The translations under genes and the position numbers were made by a program. A stretch of 64,000 nucleotides of DNA, from the NCBI GenBank assembly GCA_016617855.1, contig JAECUM010003733.1, forward strand, positions 124,001 through 188,000, written 5' to 3'. The stretch comes from Megalonaias nervosa. Taxonomy: Eukaryota > Mollusca > Bivalvia > Unionida > Unionidae. The notes beneath the pieces were generated by a model. It did no database searches, was not told the DNA's origin, and saw only the letters and a list, made by a program, of their open reading frames with translations. Shown piece after piece: positions 55,200-64,000 of this stretch. The stretch's first letter is position 1; each line of letters starts with the position of its first letter.

Positions 55200-56260
55200 T
55201 AGAGCCAATAAGCAATCATAAACAGAACCCGAATACATAGTGGACAATAAAACAGCAAAATACATGCCATCAGCCTTTTGCCCTTACCTTAAATCAATTC
55301 ACAAAGACTATAAGCCTATAGTTTATAGCTTAGTAGACTGTATAAATATATCTCAAGAGTATTTGCAAGAAACTGTAAAACATATATACGAAAAACTAAG
55401 ACCAAGAAACGCTGCTAAAATAATATTATCGATAAAAGAAAAAGAGAGAACGACAAAGCTAAAACTAATTATAAAGCAAGATACAATGATCACTTAACAG
55501 GAAAATATATATAGCTCGTGAAATATAAATTCCAAATATGCCGGATATTTTGGCACTATTAATTAATAATTTGTCTGGTTATGATTTTTATCTAATGAGC
55601 AAGATCTTAGGAAAATAAAAGATCTGGAACAAAGTCTCAATAATACCAAATAAAAATGGAAAATATCTTTCGTTTAGTAAAGATTTTTCTTAAAAATAGA
55701 TTTGAAAAAGATGTTAAAGAAAGTTTTGTAAAATAGCTTGCTTAAAATGAAATCAAGGAAACCATGAAACGCTTCAGTAACATGGAAGCACTATATGAGA
55801 AAATACATTTATCAAAATGAGTACACGAATGCCTTTAAAAGATTTAAGAAAACTGAATTAGCATTAATTGCGAACTTGTATTGAACCCTAGGAGGTTCAG
55901 GTATTGCAGATGAAGATCACCAGTATGTTACAGATGTTATGAAATAATTTAAAAAAGCTTGGAGGTCTTCATGACAACTAAGTAAAAAAAAATGATTTAA
56001 TACTATGTGACATTTTTTGAGGAATTTAGAAATATATGCACAGCAAGGCACGTAAATAAATAAGTAAATATAAACAAGATTTAAAAAATTCACGAGTTAA
56101 AATTTTACAGGCAATAATACAAAGTATAAATTCGAGTTTTTTCAACTTGCTTTGATTGGTTTATATAGTTTAAAATTGGCAGGATAGTGAATGATTTGAT
56201 GATATTGATGTGTCTGAAGATAACATGAAAGATGATAACGATAAAAAAATAATGATGCAA
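55200..56260 (+). pseudogene. Decayed Polinton polymerase remnant (copy P3)
   Basis: Across frames: 'DHLTGKYI' near 55480 (end of the Cys/His insert), 'PNMPDILALLINNLSGYDFY' (about 55535-55595, exonuclease II block), 'NGKYLSFSKDFS' near 55655, 'FKRFKKTELALIA' near 55835, 'GSGIADEDHQYV' near 55890, and 'NDLILCDIF' near 55990. The order matches the 3'-exonuclease part of Polinton pPolB. Every piece is broken by stops or indels, and nothing after it reaches the polymerase palm. It lies within the CUB-gene intron, on the opposite strand to that gene. Confidence 0.7.
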
Positions 56261-56539
56261 AAAATGAAGATACTATCTGTGATAATTTATCGAATAATGA
56301 ATTTGAAACTCTTCAACCATATAGAGCAACAAATTATAATGTCCATCAATATATGACACTGTTTTTATGCTAAAAATATTGACGATATTAGTGAAACAAT
56401 AGTCCGTCGAAAGGAATTGACGCTCTATCGGGCGATATTTTTTTTTCTCCAGGAATTCAAGATAAAACCATTTCTTCCTTTCAAATGTCAAGTGTTGAAA
56501 CCATATCCGATATTCTTCAGCGATAACAAGGTTTTCATA

Positions 56540-57600
56540 TTAGCTGCTGTGGTCCACACTAGATGTCAGCTGGGCACCATTTTCATATTCGACAAAGTAG
56601 TCATCATTAGAAGTCTTTTATTTAAAACCTCATGTCATAATGATCATCCTATCTGAAGGAGTAGTGACAAGATTTTTTAAGGTAATCGTCGCAGCAGCCA
56701 GATTGGATGTATGACTGGCAACATTTTCATTTAGGACCTGGTGAAAAATCCCTCTCATAATGATTATCCATTCAGAAAGAGTAGTGGCAACATTCGTCAT
56801 GGCAGCCATATTCGATTTATGCCTGCTACCATTTTCATTTAGGACAAACTAGGTATTATAAGAACTTTACTGGAGAAAACTCTATGTTAATATAGCCATC
56901 CATTTGATGATGAGTCGAGATAATACTATTTTCTAGATATGACTTTCCATTTAAAAGGAGTAATAATAACACAATTTTTAATACGGATGTTGTTGCAACA
57001 ATATTGTACATCATATCGGCATCATTTATTACCAACTGCACATCATAAGAAGTCTTCTGGTGAAAACCCCACGTCATTATGATTTTCTGTTCAAGCAAAT
57101 ATGTGATAACAACATTTTAAAGATGGCTGCCATGGCGGCCATATTGAATGTCTGAATATCACCATTCTTATTTAGGAAAGTCTTTTAATGAATCCACATG
57201 TTGAGATGACTACCCCATGTTGAGATTATCCATTCAGGAAGAGTAGCGAGAACAAAAGTTTTAAGAAGTCTGCCGTGACGGTAATAATGGACTTCAGATC
57301 GGCACCATTTTCATTTAGGAACAATTACACATTATAAGAAATCTTTTGTTTGAAAACCCCATCTTCAAATCATCATACATTTAGGAGGAATAGCTATAAA
57401 AAAAATAAGATGGCTTCCATCACGGCCATGTTGCACATGGAATTGGAACCATTATCACTTAGGACTAACTAATATTATAAGAAGTCATTTCATGATAACC
57501 CCACGTTAAGATTGTCATCCATTCTAGAGGAGTAGTAAGATTGTCATCCATTCTAGAGGAGTAGTGATAACAAGACTTTCTAGATGGCCACTGTGGTGAA
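56540..57600 (-). repeat. Repeat family A, inverted array of about seven units
   Basis: Units of about 140-150 bp repeat, on the plus strand, the phrases 'ggccatattggatgt', 'ggcaccattttcatttagga', 'cattataagaagtcttctgg', 'gaaaaccccatgt', 'tccattcagaaggagtag' and 'acaagattttaagatggc'. It interrupts the Polinton remnant. A 31-bp sub-duplication lies at 57508-57570. Confidence 0.75.
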
Positions 57601-58760
57601 CATTACATTATGTCCAAATGAAAACTATGGACCAACACATTTACAAACTGCTCAAGTAGGTGGAAAGTTGATTTTAAAAATAAGTGCAATAAAAAGTCAA
57701 CGTCAAAATTCTAAGTTTGTCCAAGCCTTAGCTACAAAAGGGTGTAACAAATATAAGCCAAAAAGGTCAAACATTTGTAAACCGTGAACATTAAGATAAT
57801 GAGATGGTTCCTGCCTTTGAAGTAATATAATGCAAACAGTCGCTAGAACCAAGAGTTACCATCGGACAGCGAATTCAAGTTCCTGATTAAATAGAAATGC
57901 AGGGAATTAAATCAAATGAACCATTTAACTAGCAAGTATGAGAAGCAGAATCTATTTTAGGTCATTACCAACAAGGAACACCTAGACTATTTACTCCATA
58001 AGAAAAAACAGAATTGAAAGATCCTGTGAATACTGTTGAAGTAGTTAATTCCAAATTAGAACAAATCAAATCAGGCGATGAAATGTCATACAAGGAGATA
58101 ATGGACAATAAAAGGTATAATGCCAAATAAAACGTATAATGCCAAATAAAAGGTATAATGCCAAATAAAAGGTATAATGCCAAATAAACAGATGCGACTA
58201 TAAAGCTAAATAGCAAAACTTATTCCAAAACACTAAAAGCAAAAGAGAGAAAACAGATGAACATTTATCACATTTAGAAACTAAATTTAGAGAACATATT
58301 AATAACATAAATTTTGAAGTTGAAGAAAAGTTACCATTAGGTAACAAGTTAAAACAACTGCTTTGAAAAATTGTATAAGAATTGCTCCTATTATCTCCAT
58401 AGGTATAATAGCAGCAGTGTATATGCTTAATATAGCATATTTAGTAAAAGTTCTAACAGGACGTAGAGGAGGAACAAGAGCTAATGATGGAGGAAAGGGT
58501 AGCACAGAGTGAGTCCCGGACAAAGTTAAATGATGAATTAAACATATTGCAAACTATTTGTTTGAGTTAGTTAAAAAGTAATAACAGCACTGCCTGGTAT
58601 CATGAGCAGCTGCCTTTTAAAATTGGCTGGACAAACTGTCTCTTTGTTATCTAATCACATCGGATTGCATATTGTAGCATTAATTAACTTATTGTTTGAA
58701 GCTGTAACAAAAGTTTTGATTTAACAACAAATAGAATAAGAAAGAAAAAGGTCAATAAAT
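57601..58760 (+). pseudogene. Decayed Polinton-type membrane/virion genes (putative part of copy P3)
   Basis: Coding-like pieces remain: 'DPVNTVEVVNSKLEQIKSGD' (about 58020-58080), 'EHLSHLETKFREHIN' (about 58260-58305), a transmembrane block 'IRIAPIISIGIIAAVYMLN' followed by 'LTGRRGG' (about 58370-58470), and 'ITALPGIMSSCLLKLAGQT' (about 58580-58640). The last two resemble membrane proteins of some Polintons as I recall them, but the assignment is weak. The sequence is riddled with stops. Confidence 0.35.
58107..58186 (+). repeat. 20-bp tandem repeat, four units
   Basis: The unit 'aaaggtataatgccaaataa' is repeated four times with one substitution; a recent local expansion. Confidence 0.9.
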
Positions 58761-58839
58761 GTAAAAATATAATAACCTATTTTAAAAAGTAATTAAGAAA
58801 GATCCTGCACTGCAGCCATAATTATGCACATTTATTTAC

Positions 58840-59031
58840 TTGTTTAATGAAAGAAGCGAACAAGTTGGTCATATACGTCTTCTAAATCCTGAGTTGTTAT
58901 ATTTCTTGGATGTGCAACTGAGATTACAAGACGACTGCCATTTCCATATTTCTCTGAACCAAACAGTTGATTTTCAAAGAGTTTATATAGATTTGCAATG
59001 GAAACTGAACCTTTTTCACATTACTGCATAA
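58840..59031 (+). pseudogene. Unidentified conserved-looking ORF remnant
   Basis: 63 codons: 'LLNPELLYFLDVQLRLQDDC' and 'DFQRVYIDLQWKLNLFHITA'. The composition looks like real protein rather than random AT-rich frame, and it follows the decayed Polinton pieces. No family recognised. Confidence 0.3.
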
Positions 59032-59269
59032 ATTGGTACAAAATCTAGAGGAAAAAACACATAACTAGTACGCGACTACAGCTACTCCATCTGGTAACCA
59101 CTCACGTCGAAAGTCATCTGATCCATCCAAATTTATCCAATTTTATTTTTAATTTTGTTACGAGGGGGTCTATAACAAAAATTCTAATTTAAAACGTCAT
59201 GTAACTTATTCAGTTTTGAAAACATCGTGAATTTTCACCCATATCCTTGAATTTCGCCGACGGAATTTC

Positions 59270-59905
59270 AAGATTGGCCACTAAATCAGCCATATTGGAT
59301 GGAGATCTACATCATCATCTTTTAAGGACAAATCAGACACCGTTACAAGACTTTTGATGAAAATCCCATGTTGATATAACCATCCATTCAGGAATCTTAG
59401 TGTCGAGATTTTTAATATATTCATTATGGCATCTATACTTGACATTAGATTGGCGCCATTTTAATTCAGGACAAACTAGATCTCATAATTAGTCTTCTGG
59501 TGAAAACACCTTGTCGATATGACTTTCCATTTAGAAGGACTAGCAACAACAAGATTGTTATGCTGGCTGCCGTGGTGGCCATACTGGATGTCAGACTGGA
59601 ACCATTTTATACAAACTAGATAACATAAGAAGTCCTCAAGTGAAAACCCAATGTTGACATGACTTTCTCCCTAACAGGAGTTGTGATAAGATAATCAAGA
59701 TGGCAGCTGTAATGTTTATATTGACCATCAGATAGGCACAACTTGATTTTAAGACCAGTTTGATAACATAAGAAAACTTCTGATGAAAACCGAATACTGA
59801 CATGACTTTCTATTCAGAAGTAGTGATAGCAAATGGTTTCAGCTGTGGTGGCCATATTGGATTTCTGAGCAGCATAATTTTCATTTAGGACTGAGTAGAC
59901 TCTGT
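59270..59905 (-). repeat. Repeat family A, inverted array of about four units
   Basis: The phrases 'gacattagattggcgccatttt' (about 59434) and 'gatgtcagactggaaccatttt' (about 59586), with 'agtcttctggtgaaaac' and 'ttgacatgactttccat' between them, recur at about 140-150 bp spacing. Same orientation as 56540-57600. Confidence 0.7.
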
Positions 59906-60059
59906 GTTGAATGCTTGTGTAAAACTTCATGATAATCTTCTAAGTATTTTAGGATGAGTAGTGATAATAAACTTGTGTTAACGGACGGACAGACGTCAGA
60001 CAACAGACGACGGAAGACAGGCCATACCACACGCCCTTCTGGTCTAAGACCTGTACAGC

Positions 60060-60800
60060 TAAAAATGGTAAAATAGCAAAGGGTATTGTTCGTAAAAATA
60101 AATTTGCTGGTCGTGAAATTTGTATTTAGTAGGTGCAATAGCATAGGGTGATGATCCCAATTTTTTAAATGTAGGGTGCAGTAGCGTAAGATATTGACCT
60201 CAAAAGGCGATTTAACAATATAGGGTTGTGGCTGTCGTAAAATTTTGAGTAGGTGCAAAATCAAAAGACGTTGATCAAAAACATTATTCAGTGCAATAGT
60301 ATATAGCTGAGGTAGTCGCTGAATAAAAAAAAAACAAACCTATGTTTGAGGATAGGCGCAATAACATGAGGTGCTGATTTCAAAAGTTTTATTTTTGAGG
60401 GTGTGTGCAATATCATAGGCTGAAGGTCCAGGATTGAAGAAAAAAAATGGAGGATGCAATAACAGAGTTGTTTTGACCGTGAAATGTCATTTCTAAGTAT
60501 GGGAGGAAGTACAATAACAAAGTATGCTAATCTCATCTTTATTTTAGTTGCAATAGCATTGGGTGTTGACCTAAAACTATTGCGGGTGAAAAAGCATTGG
60601 GTTATAGTAGCCCAGGAAAAACAAACAAATTGGGGCTGGGTTGGGAGTGGTCAGTGTCCAGGAAAACTGTGTAAAAAGAAAAAAATCTTTTCTTGGTGGG
60701 GCGTTGAATGTTGTTTTTAACAATGTTATTTATGAGGGATGGGAGTAGGGTGTTGACCTTAAAAAAAATGGAAATAAAATGGTGGATACTAAGGTTATAG
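60060..60800 (+). repeat. Degenerate ~60-bp tandem repeat
   Basis: A phrase of the form 'ggtgcaatagcatagggtgttgacctcaaaa' recurs about ten times with heavy divergence (for example near 60128, 60172, 60250, 60350, 60400 and 60550). It follows a 'cggacggacagacgtcag' tract near 59985 and 'gcccttctggtctaagacctg'. Old minisatellite-like array. Confidence 0.6.
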
Positions 60801-61069
60801 TGACCAAGGTCTGATCAATTATATACTACTGAGAATCCATATTCAAAATAGATGAACGAAGTTAACTCTAAAGCAAGTATACAAATATGCTTATTATTCA
60901 AAATCTTGCGCCACTTCTTCGGGACATATCTTGAAACCGAATACGCTTTACTACTCAAAATCCTGGAGATGAGGGAGCGTGAGGGGTGTCTGAAGTTGTG
61001 ACGGACTGACATTGTTTATTGTCTTCTTGTTAATATAATCTAATAATTTGTCTTCTCGTTAACACAGTA

Positions 61070-61155
61070 TAATAATAATAATAATAATAACAATAACAAT
61101 AATAATAATATAGCAACAACAACAAGAACAACAACAACAAGAATAATACTAATAA
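61070..61155 (+). repeat. (AAT/AAC)n microsatellite
   Basis: Imperfect trinucleotide tract of AAT, AAC and CAACAA units. Confidence 0.9.
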
Positions 61156-62047
61156 TATCATCAACAACTTTAAGAATGTCAGGGGTTATAAAGCCCTGGG
61201 ATATCACGATACTCAAGTGAGAGACATTTGTTAAACCAAGTATTACATTCTTCACACCCTAAATCTAACATAGCTTCTGTTCTGTTATGCTCCAGTTTTG
61301 AGGACCGGTGTTATTGCATTAATACTTTCAGGAAAAACTCGATCAAATGGTGGAGTTTTACATTTTCTTACCTACGTTTTAATTAGATTAATCCAAAAGT
61401 GCAGGAAATGAACTGAGTAAACTATACTTGAAACAGGTGTAAACGCGAATCTTTTGTAGAGCACCAGGACGAAAACATGTAATTTAAATGTAAGTAATTC
61501 AGGCTACGTGCCCTTTAATATCAATGTAACGTGACTATACGTTAATGCAAAGATGAGATCTTCTACGCAGGTTTAATCAGTAACGTGAACGCTTAAGCTC
61601 ATACAGTTTTGCTAATCACTAAGCTGGTAGGAAACCATGACTTCAAACGTACCTGCTCGTTACCATGATAATTAGAGAGGCTGAACATATGCCAGCACCA
61701 TAACCAGTAAGTACTGAGAAAAATTAAACATACCAAATTATACATTTCCCTGAACAGTCAGTAATAAAGCCCAATTTGATTTGCACTTTGCATAAGAATT
61801 CATCGCTGCTCCGAGGTAGACGCCATCTTACCTTATTCAATATTAAAACTAAACCTTTTTAGTTCTCAGTTTAGAAATAGCGAAACAAATTCGGATTATT
61901 CAAACATGTATTGTCGTTAACTTCTGTCCTACACCCTGACAACGTTTTTCTATCCAACGCCTTCAGGAAGAGAATAACGCCAGGTCATTAATTCGGCCTG
62001 TTTGTCCGTACTGTACAAGATATGATTAAGTTTATTGGGACCTCATC

Positions 62048-62052
62048 GCTAC

Positions 62053-62102
<50 letters not shown>

Positions 62103-62150
62103 GAAGAAGAAAGAAGAGGGGGAGGAGGAGGAGGAGGAGGAGGAGGAGTA
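62048..62150 (+). repeat. (AAT)n and (GGA)n compound microsatellite
   Basis: About 18 AAT units, then a purine tract of GAAGAA and GGAGGA units. Confidence 0.95.
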
Positions 62151-62454
62151 GGAAATACACGTTTTCATGTCCGTATAACAAAACATACACAACACTACCA
62201 CTAGTCATTTTTCCATCCTGATATTGCACCTAAGCGCTTGGCAATGTTCTGGTTTCTGGCCGAAGAGACTATTAGAGCTGGCCCTGATTCATGGCATCTG
62301 CGTCATTATTTGCATCATGAAATTATCTTGAAATAAATGCGTCGTGCCATATAAACTTAGCTTTAAGATCACTATGGTACAGCACAAGTGCTGTAACTAA
62401 AATCAGGATAACAGTCTTCATTAGTATAGAATTCAGTAGCTACTAACGGGGAGA

Positions 62455-62600
62455 GGGCGGTTTGGGTGGTTGCCCCGGGCGCAAGAGGTCTTGGGGCGCC
62501 GATACCACGGGCGCCAGAGGTCTTGGGGGGGGGGGGGCAAAACCCTTTTAGACCTTCATCGTCGCCCCGGGCGCCATTTACCCTTAGTACGCCACTGGTA
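62455..62600. repeat. GC-rich low-complexity repeat fragment
   Basis: 'gttgccccgggcgcaagaggtcttggggcgcc' is present and partly repeated as 'gggcgccagaggtcttgggg' and 'gtcgccccgggcgccattt'. This resembles the ends of hAT/Charlie-type non-autonomous elements ('gggcgccatt...'), but termini and TSD could not be fixed. Confidence 0.35.
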
Positions 62601-62937
62601 AAATTTATAACAAAACAAAATTATGATGAAAGTCACAAACACTTCTCTCTTTCTCATTACTAACTGATATCCATCCTTTCATGATTCCGCAAGCGATATG
62701 ACTCCTGTAATATATTTACTGTACATACTTTTACGTAGGTAAATAATAATTAAGAAAAAAGTATCGCAAAACGTAAGATTTTATATGATAATTTGTAGGA
62801 GCAACAGACGACGATATCCACCTAACTAAACAACGCCCTTAACTGCCTCACCTTCACCCACACAGGTTTTCTTTCATATGAATGATTTCGGTCTTTGGCA
62901 AATTGGGCACACCTGTAGATTTAGGATGTTAACTTAC

Positions 62938-63010
62938 CTTGCTGCCACAATACCGTCCTATGAGAGGATCCGTGTCGTGTTGCCCATCAAACACTTCCAC
63001 ATTGTCGTAC
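62938..63010 (-). CDS. Host gene, internal exon: middle of a CUB domain
   Basis: 73-bp exon on the minus strand, bounded by acceptor 'ACTTATTGACAG' and donor 'AAG|GTAAGTT'. It reads 'YDNVEVFDGQHDTDPLIGRY' then 'CGSK', the central block of a CUB domain (YDxVEVxDG...GRYCG). The exon ends on a codon boundary and joins in phase to 'IPPEITSTG' at 53638. Phase and sequence continuity of one domain over two exons is strong evidence for a real gene. The first base completes a codon from an upstream exon beyond this window or undetected within 63011-64000. Confidence 0.85.
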
Positions 63011-63183
63011 CTGTCAATAAGTCAAACCGCCTCATTTTAAATAAACTTATATCTTCCATATTGTAAAAAAGAGTGTTTCTAAAAGGTCACTACGTACTGA
63101 GGAGATACGAAGGTCATATACGTGCAAGTAATGCTGTAATTTTCTGATGGCAGGCAAGTATTCATCAAATGTTTAAAATTGTG

Positions 63184-63272
<89 letters not shown>

Positions 63273-64000
63273 GACTTATAAAAAAACAGTACTAGAAACA
63301 GGGATTGTACTAGAAACAGGGATTCATGTGTGAGTTTGAAAAAATTTCTACCACCAGGTTCATAGCTGCAAAATGTTACACTACAGGCAAATTAATAACA
63401 TCGATGGTCAATTACAGTGATAATGAATGCAAAAGGACAAGGCAATTTGATGATGAAAGGTCATTGACAAAGCTACGCCTCAGTCGGAACATCATCGTCT
63501 CTTTCCCAAGCAGGTCAAATCTACTCTCTCAAAGCCACTCGGAGGTAATCATAGTGAGACTTCCCAAACTGGTAATTCTTCTGCGAACGAACATCCAGCT
63601 AGATGTGCAAAGAACAGTCTCATAACATGACAAGTCTTAAAAATATCATTCAACATTTCAACAATCAATAAAATATCAGCACATTTAATTTTGTATGGCA
63701 ATCCTGCAATTGTGCAATTAATCAACTGAAGAAATCTTCCGGTTTCAATAGTCTACAACTATTGCTTGCGTTACTGTTAGTGATGGCACATCATCTATTC
63801 ATTATGACCTTTATCCGTCATGCAATGAAAATGGCCGAGAATATTCCGATTGCTCTATGCTTTATTTGAAACTTTTCGGTCAATCCTACATCAAATGTAT
63901 GCACATAGCTGCAATTCGGCTATTTGCAAAATAAGAATTGATCGAGAATGTGATTGCATGAAATTATTTTTCTTTCAGAATTTCTCAATCAATCCTATAG
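63011..64000 (-). other. Upstream intron of the CUB gene, with a long (TA)n tract
   Basis: No further exon recognised. The (TA)n tract spans about 63186-63267, roughly 40 units. The plus-strand frame at 63326-63625 has no domain signature. Confidence 0.45.

Noticed and set aside
62022..62229. Poly-Asn and poly-Tyr/Leu ORFs
   Set aside because: Translations of a compound microsatellite.
1..64000. CRISPR arrays, bacterial operons, rRNA genes
   Set aside because: Nothing of the kind; exons with GT-AG borders, SINEs and LINEs show eukaryotic nuclear DNA.

Overview
The window reads as nuclear DNA of a marine invertebrate, most likely a mollusc. It is AT-rich, has very few host exons, and is crowded with tRNA-derived SINEs, hAT-type MITEs, a non-LTR retrotransposon, Gmr1-like LTR retrotransposons and Maverick/Polinton DNA. 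The taxonomic call is inference from repeat content; no diagnostic host gene fixes it.

The centrepiece is a nearly full-length Maverick/Polinton at 23699-39703 (16,005 bp). It has terminal inverted repeats of about 470 bp that differ at only a few positions, and a 6-bp target-site duplication (GATGCA at 23693-23698 and 39704-39709). It sits inside the endonuclease domain of an older minus-strand LINE whose reading frame rejoins exactly across the empty site, so both borders are firm. Left to right it carries: a small membrane protein (-), a phage-fibre-like protein (-), the FtsK/HerA-type packaging ATPase, a coiled-coil protein, the penton (minor capsid) protein, a pVI-like protein with an adenain-type cleavage site, the double-jelly-roll major capsid protein, two small basic/hydrophobic GG-containing proteins (one pX-like), an adenain-like cysteine protease, a zinc-ribbon protein, a PLA2-like domain that leads straight into a chromodomain integrase, a possible VLTF3-like protein (-), an unknown ORF, a two-repeat HNH endonuclease (-), the protein-primed family B DNA polymerase, and an unknown ORF ending in the right TIR. 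Together these would package, process, replicate and integrate a linear genome. Nine reading frames are broken, almost always by one base inside an A/T homopolymer; two in-frame stops and one stray C are the other lesions.

Left of it (1-22555) lie dispersed ~110-150 bp repeat families, a 168-bp hAT MITE with TSD, SINEs, a decayed polymerase fragment of a second Polinton (15480-16740), and a decayed Gmr1-like retrotransposon (17310-22130) with integrase upstream of reverse transcriptase. The latter is split by a 1.6-kb solo LTR (19939-21546) with a 5-bp TSD.

Right of it lie the 5' half of the interrupted LINE, a SINE, a second Gmr1-like copy with two LTRs but no RT/RNase H (42490-46244), a second hAT MITE with an 8-bp TSD, more SINEs and several tandem repeats. 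A host gene on the minus strand has two exons of a CUB domain (62938-63010 and 53477-53638) joined in phase across a 9.3-kb intron. That intron holds a third, badly decayed Polinton remnant (55200-58760) and repeat arrays.
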